A stretch of 18,831 nucleotides of DNA from an uncultured Ruminococcus sp. Its GTDB lineage: Bacteria > Bacillota > Clostridia > Oscillospirales > CAG-272. Where the stretch lies: contig CACZSC010000269.1 in the NCBI GenBank assembly GCA_902783755.1, positions 1-18,831 of the forward strand, in the 5' to 3' direction. This document shows, piece after piece, positions 1-6,240 of this stretch. The position numbers and the translations under genes were made by a program. Positions within the stretch are counted from its first letter, which is position 1. Every line of letters starts with the position of its first letter. The notes under the pieces are model-generated. The model saw nothing but the letters and a program-made list of their open reading frames with translations. It searched no databases and was not told where the DNA came from.

Positions 1-69
1 GACAACTAGCCTGCGTCTTGTTTCAGTATATAGCATTTTTATTGATATCAATGAAAAGGAGAAATCACA

Positions 70-822
70 ATGAAAAGAACAAGGCTCTTTACTGCAGTAG
101 TGCTTGTACTTGCTTTGATGATTACCGCAATCTCTGCTGTTACTCCCAGCGCTGAACGTCCTGACACAGTACGTCTCGTATGGAACACAACACCTCAAGG
201 AGCAGTTACCAACTGCGGTAGGATCCTCAATGAAGACGGCACTGTTGATCAGTACATCACTGTAGAGATGCTTAAACTCTACATGAGCGACGTCGACGAT
301 GTTGACGGACTTTCCGGCACAACAGTCGGAGAGATCAAGGCAGCAGAAGCTAACCAGGATGGTTGGCTCAAGGTCTACCGTTTCGACGGTGACATTGAGG
401 CTCTTTGGGCTGAAGCTACAAAGGGGATTCCGATGGAGAATGCTGCTCCCGTAGCCGTTTTCTATGCAGAATGGATCGGCGATCCTTCCCTCATCGAGGG
501 CAAGCGCATAGAATTCGACATTGAGGTTGATGGCATTGAGAAGCCGGAAGATCTCGTAGCAGTTCTTCACCTTCCCGAAGGCGCAGAAGCTTGGAAGATC
601 GAAGACAGCAAGATGGGTGACAACGCGGTTATCACGATCGGATGCGACAACCTCTCTCCGTTCATCATAGTTGGTGACAGCGGCGAGGCTCCCGCTCAGA
701 ATCCTGACGGACCCGTATCCCCTCAGACCGGCGTAGTTGACTATGCTCCTGCTTCCATCGCATGCGCTGTTCTCTTCGGAGCATTCGCAGTCGTTTGCGC
801 ACTGAAGGCAAAGAAGCACTAA
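70..822 (+). CDS. Secreted protein with SPQTG sortase-type C-terminus, function unknown
   Basis: This is a 250-residue exported protein. The N-terminus (residues 1 to about 24) is a basic start followed by a long hydrophobic stretch, typical of a signal peptide. The C-terminus has SPQTG at residues 217-221, a hydrophobic helix, and a positive tail ending KAKKH. That is the layout of a sortase substrate, but with Ser in place of Leu in LPxTG. The acidic middle part matches no family I recognise. It may be covalently attached to the wall, or simply held by the C-terminal helix. The start at 70 is fixed by AAAAGGAG at 54-61. Alanine codons favour GCA/GCT, unlike the GCG/GCC-rich genes later in the window. 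An LCP enzyme follows after 54 nt with no clear terminator between, so the two may be cotranscribed. Export and the C-terminal layout are clear; the biochemical role is not. Confidence 0.85.
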   Translation: MKRTRLFTAVVLVLALMITAISAVTPSAERPDTVRLVWNTTPQGAVTNCGRILNEDGTVDQYITVEMLKLYMSDVDDVDGLSGTTVGEIKAAEANQDGWLKVYRFDGDIEALWAEATKGIPMENAAPVAVFYAEWIGDPSLIEGKRIEFDIEVDGIEKPEDLVAVLHLPEGAEAWKIEDSKMGDNAVITIGCDNLSPFIIVGDSGEAPAQNPDGPVSPQTGVVDYAPASIACAVLFGAFAVVCALKAKKH

Positions 823-876
823 GACCGTTCAGACGATAAACATCGATTCTGAAAAGTGATGATAGGACGCGATAAA

Positions 877-1878
877 ATGAAGAAGAAAGAACGACGTAAA
901 ATAGTTGTGTTTATTGCCGTGCTCCTTCTTATTGTCGCGTCCTTTATCATTGCGGTCGCGATAGTAGAGCAGTACGTCAAGAACAGGGACGCTGACAGGT
1001 TCTCATATTCGTCTTCCACGGAAGGCGCCATATATATCGGAGAAGACGTCTACATCCCCAACAGGAATATAGAGACGCTGCTCATAATGGGTACCGATAC
1101 CAGCGAGCAAAGGGAGCAGAGCGGCAGGAAGTATACCCAGTCCGACTTTGACGCCCTTGTTATCCTGGACAAGGCCAAAAGAACATTCACGATAATCCAT
1201 ATTAACCGCGACACCATGACGGAGATCAACCTGCTGAACGACTCGACCAACCAGAAGGTCGGAACTCAGATAGCGCAGATCACCCTTGCGTACGCCTACG
1301 GTTCCGATGATGAGGCGCACTGCAGGAACATGGTGAGCGCAGTAGAGAACCTGCTGTACGGCGTAAAGGTCAACCACTATCTCGCACTGACCATGGATGC
1401 CATCCCGATCATCAATGACAGTGTTGACGGCGTGGAAGTAGAGCTGCTGGCCGACTTCACCTCAGTCTTCGGGCCGGGATACACGCAGGGCAAAAAAGTA
1501 AAGCTGATGGGCAGCCAGTCCCTGGAATACATCCAGGCGAGAGGTTCCATGGCCGACAGCACGAACCTTTCCAGGATGGAAAGGCAGAGACAATATTTGA
1601 ACGCGCTGTTCGACAAATACAATGATACTGAAGATTTCGATGTCTCGGGTCTTTACAAGAAGATCAAGAATTATGTGACCTCGAACTGCACGGTGGATCA
1701 GCTGCAGAGGCTTCTGGAGCTGATGACCACCTATGAATTCGAAGGCATCAGGACGATAGAAGGCGAGGCGAAAGACGGAGAACAGTTCGTCGAGTTCTAT
1801 CCCGACGAAGAGGCTCTCAGAGATCTGGTGATAGAGCTCTTCTACAAGCCTGCATCACCCGACGATCTCAAAAACTGA
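877..1878 (+). CDS. LytR-CpsA-Psr (LCP) family cell-wall polymer transferase
   Basis: LCP enzymes move wall teichoic acids or other polymers from a lipid carrier onto peptidoglycan at the outer membrane face. This protein (333 residues from the chosen start) has a short basic cytoplasmic end, one membrane helix at about residues 9-31, and then the extracellular LCP domain. Visible family marks are LLIMGTD with Asp74, the INRDT motif with Arg111 and Asp112, and the basic cluster RMERQR at 233-238, which contacts the pyrophosphate lipid in this family. I chose ATG at 877 because AGGA at 864-867 sits 9 nt upstream. GTG 856 and ATG 859 are in frame and would add seven or six residues, but have a poorer binding site. 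The gene follows an SPQTG surface protein and ends before a strong terminator. The polymer it attaches cannot be told from the sequence. Confidence 0.9.
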   Translation: MKKKERRKIVVFIAVLLLIVASFIIAVAIVEQYVKNRDADRFSYSSSTEGAIYIGEDVYIPNRNIETLLIMGTDTSEQREQSGRKYTQSDFDALVILDKAKRTFTIIHINRDTMTEINLLNDSTNQKVGTQIAQITLAYAYGSDDEAHCRNMVSAVENLLYGVKVNHYLALTMDAIPIINDSVDGVEVELLADFTSVFGPGYTQGKKVKLMGSQSLEYIQARGSMADSTNLSRMERQRQYLNALFDKYNDTEDFDVSGLYKKIKNYVTSNCTVDQLQRLLELMTTYEFEGIRTIEGEAKDGEQFVEFYPDEEALRDLVIELFYKPASPDDLKN

Positions 1879-1892
1879 ATCAGAAAACGATT

Positions 1893-1923
1893 CCCGTTCC
1901 GGAAAAAGGAACGGGATATTTTT
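1893..1923 (+). terminator. Rho-independent terminator after the LCP gene
   Basis: A perfect 8-bp stem, CCCGTTCC (1893-1900) with GGAACGGG (1908-1915), encloses a 7-nt loop and is followed by ATATTTTT. It lies 14 nt after the LCP stop codon. Confidence 0.9.
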
Positions 1924-1934
1924 GCGCTATGCGA

Positions 1935-1963
1935 TAGATTTTTATCTTGCATTATGGTATACT
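1935..1963 (+). promoter_or_regulatory. Promoter of the ABC ATPase gene
   Basis: The -10 box TATACT (1958-1963) is preceded by TGG, giving an extended -10 (TGnTATACT). A weak -35 (TAGATT, 1935-1940) lies 17 bp upstream. Transcription would start near 1970, about 28 nt before the start codon. It lies just downstream of the preceding terminator, so the ATPase gene is an independent unit. Confidence 0.7.
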
Positions 1964-1997
1964 TTCAGCATGAAAAGCCCGTCGAAAGGATAGTATT

Positions 1998-3104
1998 ATG
2001 AAAATCGTACTGGAGAACCTTACCAAGATCTTTCCTGCGAGAGGAAAAAAGGGCGGACAGGACGTTGTGGCCGTGGATCACTTCAATTTCACGATTCCCG
2101 ACGGCAAGCTGGTAGGCCTGCTGGGGCCTTCGGGCTGCGGGAAATCCACGACCCTGTATCTTATATGCGGCCTTCAGAATCCTACCGAAGGAAAGATATA
2201 TTTCGGAGAGGACGACGTGACGAACCTTCCCACTGAGAACAGGGGAGTGGGGCTGGTGTTCCAGAACTACGCACTGTACCCTCATATGACTGCTCTTCAG
2301 AACATCCTTTTCCCGCTCCAGAACCTCAAGGGCAAGGACAGGCTCACGAAAGAAGAAATGAACGAGAGAGCTATGAAGGCAGCCAGACTTGTCCAGATAG
2401 ATCGCCTCATGGAAAGGAAGCCGGCGGAGATGTCAGGAGGACAGCAGCAGCGTGTCGCTATTGCAAGAGCCCTTGTGAAGATGCCGAAGGTCCTTCTGCT
2501 GGACGAGCCCCTGTCGAACCTCGACGCAAGGCTGCGGCTCCAGACAAGGGAAGAGATCCGCAGGATCCAGAAGGAGACCGGGATCACGACGGTGTTCGTG
2601 ACCCATGACCAGGAAGAGGCCATGAGCATATCAGACCTTATCGTGGTAATGAAGGCGGGCGTGGTAAACCAGATCGGAAAGCCTCAGGAGGTATATGACG
2701 ATCCGGCGAACCAGTTCGTCGCCCAGTTCCTGGGAACGCCGCAGATCAACATGTTTTCCGGAAGGATCGGGGACGGAGGACTGTACATCGGTTCCGAAAA
2801 GGTCATGGACATAAACTGTGACTGCGGGGATACCGAAGTCCTGGTCGGCGTCCGTCCGGAGGGGTTCGAAGTTGATCCGGAAGGCAGTCTGACCTGCACT
2901 CTCAGGAACATCGAAGTGATGGGCAGGGACATCAGCATAGTTTCAAAAAACGATGCCTGCCAGAGCGAGCTGGTAAGGACGATCGTGAACTCAGACATAG
3001 ACTATGGCTCCATAAGCGGACAGGTAAGGTTCCGTCTCAAAGCCCATAAGGTCTATATATTCAGGCCTGAAAACGGCGAGAGGATAAGGTTCACGGAGAG
3101 ATAA
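1998..3104 (+). CDS. Sugar ABC transporter ATP-binding protein (MsmX/UgpC/MalK type)
   Basis: This 368-residue protein is the ATP-hydrolysing subunit of a carbohydrate importer of the CUT1 class. In order it shows Walker A GPSGCGKST (43-51), the Q-loop in VFQNYALYPHM, the signature MSGGQQQR (from 145), Walker B LLLDEP with Asp169 and Glu170, and the H-loop His203 in THDQEEA. The C-terminal third (about 240-368) matches the TOBE/MalK regulatory region. The start follows AAAGGA at 1985-1990 with a 7-nt gap. No permease or sugar-binding protein is nearby, and the gene has its own promoter and terminator. In Bacillus and streptococci such lone MsmX-like ATPases energise several importers encoded elsewhere, so that role is likely here by inference. 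An inserted basic stretch (residues 14-20) before the usual conserved aromatic region is slightly unusual. Confidence 0.93.
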   Translation: MKIVLENLTKIFPARGKKGGQDVVAVDHFNFTIPDGKLVGLLGPSGCGKSTTLYLICGLQNPTEGKIYFGEDDVTNLPTENRGVGLVFQNYALYPHMTALQNILFPLQNLKGKDRLTKEEMNERAMKAARLVQIDRLMERKPAEMSGGQQQRVAIARALVKMPKVLLLDEPLSNLDARLRLQTREEIRRIQKETGITTVFVTHDQEEAMSISDLIVVMKAGVVNQIGKPQEVYDDPANQFVAQFLGTPQINMFSGRIGDGGLYIGSEKVMDINCDCGDTEVLVGVRPEGFEVDPEGSLTCTLRNIEVMGRDISIVSKNDACQSELVRTIVNSDIDYGSISGQVRFRLKAHKVYIFRPENGERIRFTER

Positions 3105-3123
3105 TAACAGGTAATACACAGAA

Positions 3124-3165
3124 ACCCCTATGGTCAGTTCAGTGAACCATAGGGGTGATTTTTTT
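3124..3165 (+). terminator. Terminator after the ABC ATPase gene
   Basis: An 11-bp perfect stem, ACCCCTATGGT (3124-3134) with ACCATAGGGGT (3146-3156), is followed by a T run at 3159-3165. The convergent gene on the minus strand stops at 3173. On that strand the hairpin is followed only by a short TTT, so it would work less well in that direction. Confidence 0.92.
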
Positions 3166-3172
3166 AGACTCG

Positions 3173-3802
3173 TTATTTTCCCGCGCGTTTCCTGAAATAC
3201 CCGGCGACCTGATTCCCGTCATCGATGAGCAGGCCGGTCCGCCGTTCGCCGTCATTGAATACCAGGAGCAGGGCGCTGTGAGAGGAAAAAGGGGTGGTGT
3301 AGTCGTAAAGCCTTTCCGGTACCAGGCCGGGAGGCTCCTTTTCACAGGCCGTCAGGGCAGACTTCCGCGAAAAGACAGATCTTATGTTCACCTCGGCACA
3401 TGAGACGAATGAGGTGACAGGCATGTCGAAATCCGTGAATTCCTTTCCGAGCCCCACTTTCTTGAGGATCAGGAGATCCAGGGAGTCGGAGCGGTAGACG
3501 GGGGTGTCCAGTATATACCCGGGAGCGCCTTCGTACGCATAGCCTGTATCGTCCGGAAGGGGATCCGAGGACAGGCGCAGCGCGTATACGAATCTCGTCA
3601 TCAGGAACCGGCCTGCAATTACGAGCCCCGCTCCGAGGGAGATCCAGAAGACCGGGCGCCAGAGAGCAGAGAGCAGGCGGGGGACCTGCAGCCCGTAGCC
3701 GGCGGAAACGACCGGGAAGAGGGCAGCGATGAGGCATATTAACGCCAGGATCAGAACAGTGACGAAAGCGGCGGTGTTCCTGCTGTATGCTGTATGATAC
3801 AT
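3173..3802 (-). CDS. Unknown membrane protein with two N-terminal helices
   Basis: This protein of 209 residues matches no family I recognise. After a short N-terminus it has two hydrophobic segments, about residues 11-33 and 47-66, probably a helical hairpin. A polar domain of about 140 residues follows, with several Tyr and Asp and only two cysteines. The rest is probably cytoplasmic, resembling membrane proteins with a PH-like or beta-rich domain, but that is a guess. ATG at 3802 is chosen because TGGAG lies 5 nt upstream. An in-frame TTG at 3820 falls in the T run of the preceding terminator and is unlikely. It lies just downstream of rpmF with about 17 nt between the terminator and the start codon, so it has no room for its own promoter and probably depends on readthrough from yceD-rpmF. 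Confidence 0.75.
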   Translation of the reverse strand: MYHTAYSRNTAAFVTVLILALICLIAALFPVVSAGYGLQVPRLLSALWRPVFWISLGAGLVIAGRFLMTRFVYALRLSSDPLPDDTGYAYEGAPGYILDTPVYRSDSLDLLILKKVGLGKEFTDFDMPVTSFVSCAEVNIRSVFSRKSALTACEKEPPGLVPERLYDYTTPFSSHSALLLVFNDGERRTGLLIDDGNQVAGYFRKRAGK

Positions 3803-3818
3803 ATATACTCCAGACAAC

Positions 3819-3854
3819 AAAAAAAGCGGTCCGTGCTATCCAAGGGTAACACGG
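3819..3854 (-). terminator. Terminator after rpmF, abutting the next gene's start
   Basis: Read on the minus strand, CCGTGTTA pairs with TAGCACGG (one G-U) around an 8-nt loop, then ACCGC and a run of seven T. It starts 8 nt after the rpmF stop and ends 16 nt before the ATG of the membrane protein gene. Confidence 0.8.
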
Positions 3855-3862
3855 AACATATC

Positions 3863-4057
3863 TTACGCTTTTTCTTTTTCAGTTTTGTCAACTATCTGCT
3901 TGCCGTCGTAATAACCGCAGGCTTTGCACACACGGTGAGCAACTGTGTATTCACCGCAGTGAGAGCAGATCACCATCTCGGGCGCAGCAATCTTCCAGAC
4001 GCTGGAGCGTCTCTTGTCACGTCTTGCCTTCGAGGTTTTTCTCTTCGGTACAGCCAT
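3863..4057 (-). CDS. rpmF: 50S ribosomal protein L32
   Basis: This 64-residue basic protein is large-subunit ribosomal protein L32. It begins MAVPKRKTSKARRDKRRS, the conserved L32 opening, and carries a zinc ribbon with Cys31, Cys34, Cys44 and Cys47. The length is normal for the family. A strong binding site, GGGGAGG (bases 4064-4070 on the plus strand), lies 6 nt before the ATG. It follows yceD, its usual partner. It also has its own promoter inside the end of yceD, with two palindromes between that promoter's -10 and the start codon. Because this form keeps its cysteines, it is the zinc-binding version and not the zinc-free paralogue found in some bacteria under zinc limitation. Confidence 0.97.
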   Translation of the reverse strand: MAVPKRKTSKARRDKRRSSVWKIAAPEMVICSHCGEYTVAHRVCKACGYYDGKQIVDKTEKEKA

Positions 4058-4069
4058 TGTAAACCTCCC

Positions 4070-4085
4070 CTGTATTTAAATACAG
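4070..4085. repeat. Perfect 16-bp palindrome in the rpmF leader
   Basis: CTGTATTTAAATACAG reads the same on both strands. It lies immediately upstream of the rpmF ribosome binding site in the transcript made from the internal promoter. It could be an operator or an RNA hairpin with a minimal loop; the sequence alone does not decide. Confidence 0.7.
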
Positions 4086-4097
4086 ATGCTATATTCA

Positions 4098-4111
4098 AAT
4101 TGCATGCAATT
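4098..4111. repeat. Perfect 14-bp palindrome at the rpmF start site
   Basis: AATTGCATGCAATT is a perfect palindrome that overlaps the edge of the -10 box and covers the expected transcription start (near 4102, minus strand). A protein bound here could block the promoter. Confidence 0.65.
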
Positions 4112-4137
4112 ATAACACACCTAGTCCTTGTTTTCAA
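4109..4137 (-). promoter_or_regulatory. Internal promoter of rpmF
   Basis: On the minus strand TTGAAA (4132-4137) and TATAAT (4109-4114) are separated by 17 bp, with TGT before the -10 giving an extended -10. The -35 lies within the last codons of yceD and the spacer contains its stop codon. Transcription should begin near 4102, leaving a leader of about 45 nt. Confidence 0.85.
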
Positions 4138-4696
4138 GTAGTTTTTTCAAAATTGCCATCTGAGGATTCACATATTCCTCCTCTTCGCAGCCGCAGGGGC
4201 CGTCTTTCAGGGGCTTCCCGCATTTCGGGCACAGGCCGGGACAGTCGTCACTGCAGAGGGAGAACATGGGCAGCCTCAGTGAGAGCTCCTCTATGATGTC
4301 GGCATCAGGCAGGATCCAGGATTCGTTCGCGAACAGCACGTCGTCGGTGACGCCGTCCCACTCACCGTCATCGCTAAGGTGGCTTTTGTCAAAGCTTCTG
4401 CCCGAGCCTGATCCGGATACCACGACGGTCCTTTCAACGGGAAAATCGATGGACCGGTGCAGTTCTTCAAGGCACCTTGCGCAGACGGTCTCATATTCCG
4501 CTGACACCTCGGCGGAAAACGTCATTATGCCAAGGTTGTCGCTGACCGTTCCCGTAACGTGTATCCCGTTTTCGCAGATGCGTATGTCGTCCGGGAGCCC
4601 GACGCATTCGGCGTCTGTCTTTCCGGGATCGAAGCGGTAGTCAAAGTCTATCCGGTACGACCGGTGGTTCATCAGTTCGGTGATATCTATCTTCAA
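4121..4696 (-). CDS. yceD: YceD/DUF177 family protein, 23S rRNA accumulation
   Basis: The product, 191 residues, belongs to the DUF177 family, whose members are needed for normal 23S rRNA accumulation and are almost always encoded next to rpmF, as here. Visible marks are CARCLEE at residues 72-78 in the conserved core and a C-terminal cysteine cluster around residues 147-171, including CPKCG (156-160) and CGC, which looks like a zinc-binding knot. The start is TTG at 4696, giving MKIDITEL, with AAGGAAGG about 9 nt upstream. The next ATG would remove eight residues and lacks this site. A near-consensus promoter lies 39 nt upstream. The gap to rpmF is 63 nt and contains the second promoter. No catalytic activity is evident. 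Confidence 0.92.
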   Translation of the reverse strand: MKIDITELMNHRSYRIDFDYRFDPGKTDAECVGLPDDIRICENGIHVTGTVSDNLGIMTFSAEVSAEYETVCARCLEELHRSIDFPVERTVVVSGSGSGRSFDKSHLSDDGEWDGVTDDVLFANESWILPDADIIEELSLRLPMFSLCSDDCPGLCPKCGKPLKDGPCGCEEEEYVNPQMAILKKLLENKD

Positions 4697-4734
4697 TTCA
4701 GCAAACCTTCCTTCCCAAAATCTTCACGTCTCGA

Positions 4735-4763
4735 ATTATACTACCTGCCTCCGCATCCGTCAA
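4735..4763 (-). promoter_or_regulatory. Promoter of yceD
   Basis: On the minus strand TTGACG (4758-4763) and TATAAT (4735-4740) are spaced by 17 bp. The transcript would start near 4728, about 32 nt before the TTG start codon. It is divergent from the hydrolase promoter, and the two -35 boxes are 11 bp apart. Confidence 0.88.
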
Positions 4764-4774
4764 GGCAACCGGCA

Positions 4775-4803
4775 TTGCGCAGACGTGCGCGCTGTGATAT
4801 AAT
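4775..4803 (+). promoter_or_regulatory. Promoter of the serine hydrolase-gtrA pair
   Basis: TTGCGC (4775-4780) and TATAAT (4798-4803) are 17 bp apart, with TGA giving an extended -10. Transcription should start near 4810, about 24 nt before the start codon. Confidence 0.82.
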
Positions 4804-4833
4804 CCCTGTGAAATAAGTTTTGAGGGTTCCGAC

Positions 4834-6240
4834 ATGAATAATTTCTTTATCGACGAGAAGGTATCAAACAAGGCTCTGAACGCTTTCTTCAGGCGTAACA
4901 GCCCGAGCGGCGAGGTCCATGCCTTGCATGTGCTACACCACGGCAGGACGGTCGTAAGGTTCGCAGTCCCGCCCTACAGGATAGAAGACAAAAGGGAATC
5001 ATATTCGCTTTCAAAGAGCTTCACGTCAACGGCGATCGGTCTCCTCGTCTCAGAGGGGAAACTTACACTTGACGCCCGGATAGCCCACATATTCCCTGAT
5101 AAGATCCCTCTTGATCCGGCTCCGCAATTTCTGAGAATGACGGTCCTCAACGTCATTTCCATGAACACGGGCCACGGAAGATGCGTGATGCACGAAATGA
5201 ATCTGGCAGACGACCCCGTGAAGGCGTTCTTCGGAATAAGGCCGGAATATGAGCCCGGGACCCATTTCACGTACAACACGGGAGCCTCCGCTCTGCTTGC
5301 CTGCATCGTGGAACGGCTCACAGGCATGCGCCTTCTCGATTATCTCAATGAAAAACTGTTCGGACCGCTGGGCATAGAAGGTGTCGGATGGATGACCATG
5401 AAGGGCGGACAGGCTCAGGGCGGTACCGGGATACAGGTCAGCTGCGACGATATCGCGAAACTGGGCCAGCTGTACCTCAACGGGGGCGTCTGGAACGGCA
5501 GAAGGATACTGGACAGGAAATGGACCGAGGACGTACACAACCCGGTCTCGGACACGTCGATGATCTATCCGAGCCCCGACTGGCAGGAGGGATACGGGCT
5601 CCATTTCTGGAAGAACCACAGGGAAGGATACAGGGGCGACGGCGCTTTCGGCCAGCTGTGCGTGATACTTCCGGAGCATGATATGGTGTTCGCGGTGCAG
5701 GGGATGATCGGAGACATGCAGGGTGAGATGGAGTCTGTATACGACCTTGCGGACGGCCTTTACGGCGCTGACGACGAAAAGCTCTTTATTCCCGCCTATA
5801 TGCCTGTCTCGTCCCCGGCGGACGATCTTTCCCTGTGGAGCGAGAAAAGGACGTTCGGGCTGAAGGATAACCCTTACGGATTCAGGAAGGTGGAGATCAG
5901 GCCCGTTGAAAGCGAGTCCGTGGAGCTGGTGTTCTCCTGTGAGAACGGCGATATTTTCATCAAGGCCGGGAACGGGATATGGGTGAGAAACTTTATACGG
6001 GCGCAGAAATTCAAGCCGTATCTGCCCAACGAGATGTGTACGGACAGAAAACTTGATTGCGATTTCTCAGCTTCATACCGGATAAAGCCGGATACGGCCG
6101 AATTCGTTTTCAGGTTCCACAACTGCCCGCATACGGCAGTCTGGAAATTCAGTACGGACGACAGAAAACTGAATGTCGACATAGGAAGCCCTGATTTCAT
6201 AGACAGGGGCTGCGAGCACATCGAAGGAGAAGAGTTATGA
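4834..6240 (+). CDS. Serine beta-lactamase-family hydrolase (CubicO type)
   Basis: This 468-residue protein has the serine beta-lactamase / penicillin-binding fold found in CubicO-like esterases and D-amino-acid peptidases. It shows the nucleophile motif Ser58-Leu-Ser-Lys61 in SYSLSKSFTS, the second motif Tyr147-Asn-Thr in FTYNTGAS, and the third-motif region GDGAFGQ (268-274), which replaces the KTG of true lactamases. The catalytic domain ends near residue 310. A beta-rich C-terminal part of about 150 residues follows. No signal peptide is seen, so it is probably cytoplasmic. GAGGG lies 7 nt before the ATG. Its stop overlaps the start of gtrA (ATGA), so the two are coupled. Substrate is unknown; antibiotic resistance should not be assumed. 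Confidence 0.9.
   Translation: MNNFFIDEKVSNKALNAFFRRNSPSGEVHALHVLHHGRTVVRFAVPPYRIEDKRESYSLSKSFTSTAIGLLVSEGKLTLDARIAHIFPDKIPLDPAPQFLRMTVLNVISMNTGHGRCVMHEMNLADDPVKAFFGIRPEYEPGTHFTYNTGASALLACIVERLTGMRLLDYLNEKLFGPLGIEGVGWMTMKGGQAQGGTGIQVSCDDIAKLGQLYLNGGVWNGRRILDRKWTEDVHNPVSDTSMIYPSPDWQEGYGLHFWKNHREGYRGDGAFGQLCVILPEHDMVFAVQGMIGDMQGEMESVYDLADGLYGADDEKLFIPAYMPVSSPADDLSLWSEKRTFGLKDNPYGFRKVEIRPVESESVELVFSCENGDIFIKAGNGIWVRNFIRAQKFKPYLPNEMCTDRKLDCDFSASYRIKPDTAEFVFRFHNCPHTAVWKFSTDDRKLNVDIGSPDFIDRGCEHIEGEEL

Noticed and set aside
41..52. ATTGATATCAAT palindrome upstream of the first gene
   Set aside because: A short A/T-rich palindrome of this size is common by chance, and the promoter region lies partly outside the window, so no role can be argued.
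856..876. Earlier GTG/ATG starts for the LCP protein
   Set aside because: They lack a good binding site. ATG 877 has AGGA at 9 nt and gives the usual basic end followed by a membrane helix.
3803..3820. Upstream TTG start for the unknown membrane protein
   Set aside because: It falls in the T run of the rpmF terminator and has no binding site, whereas ATG 3802 has TGGAG at 5 nt.
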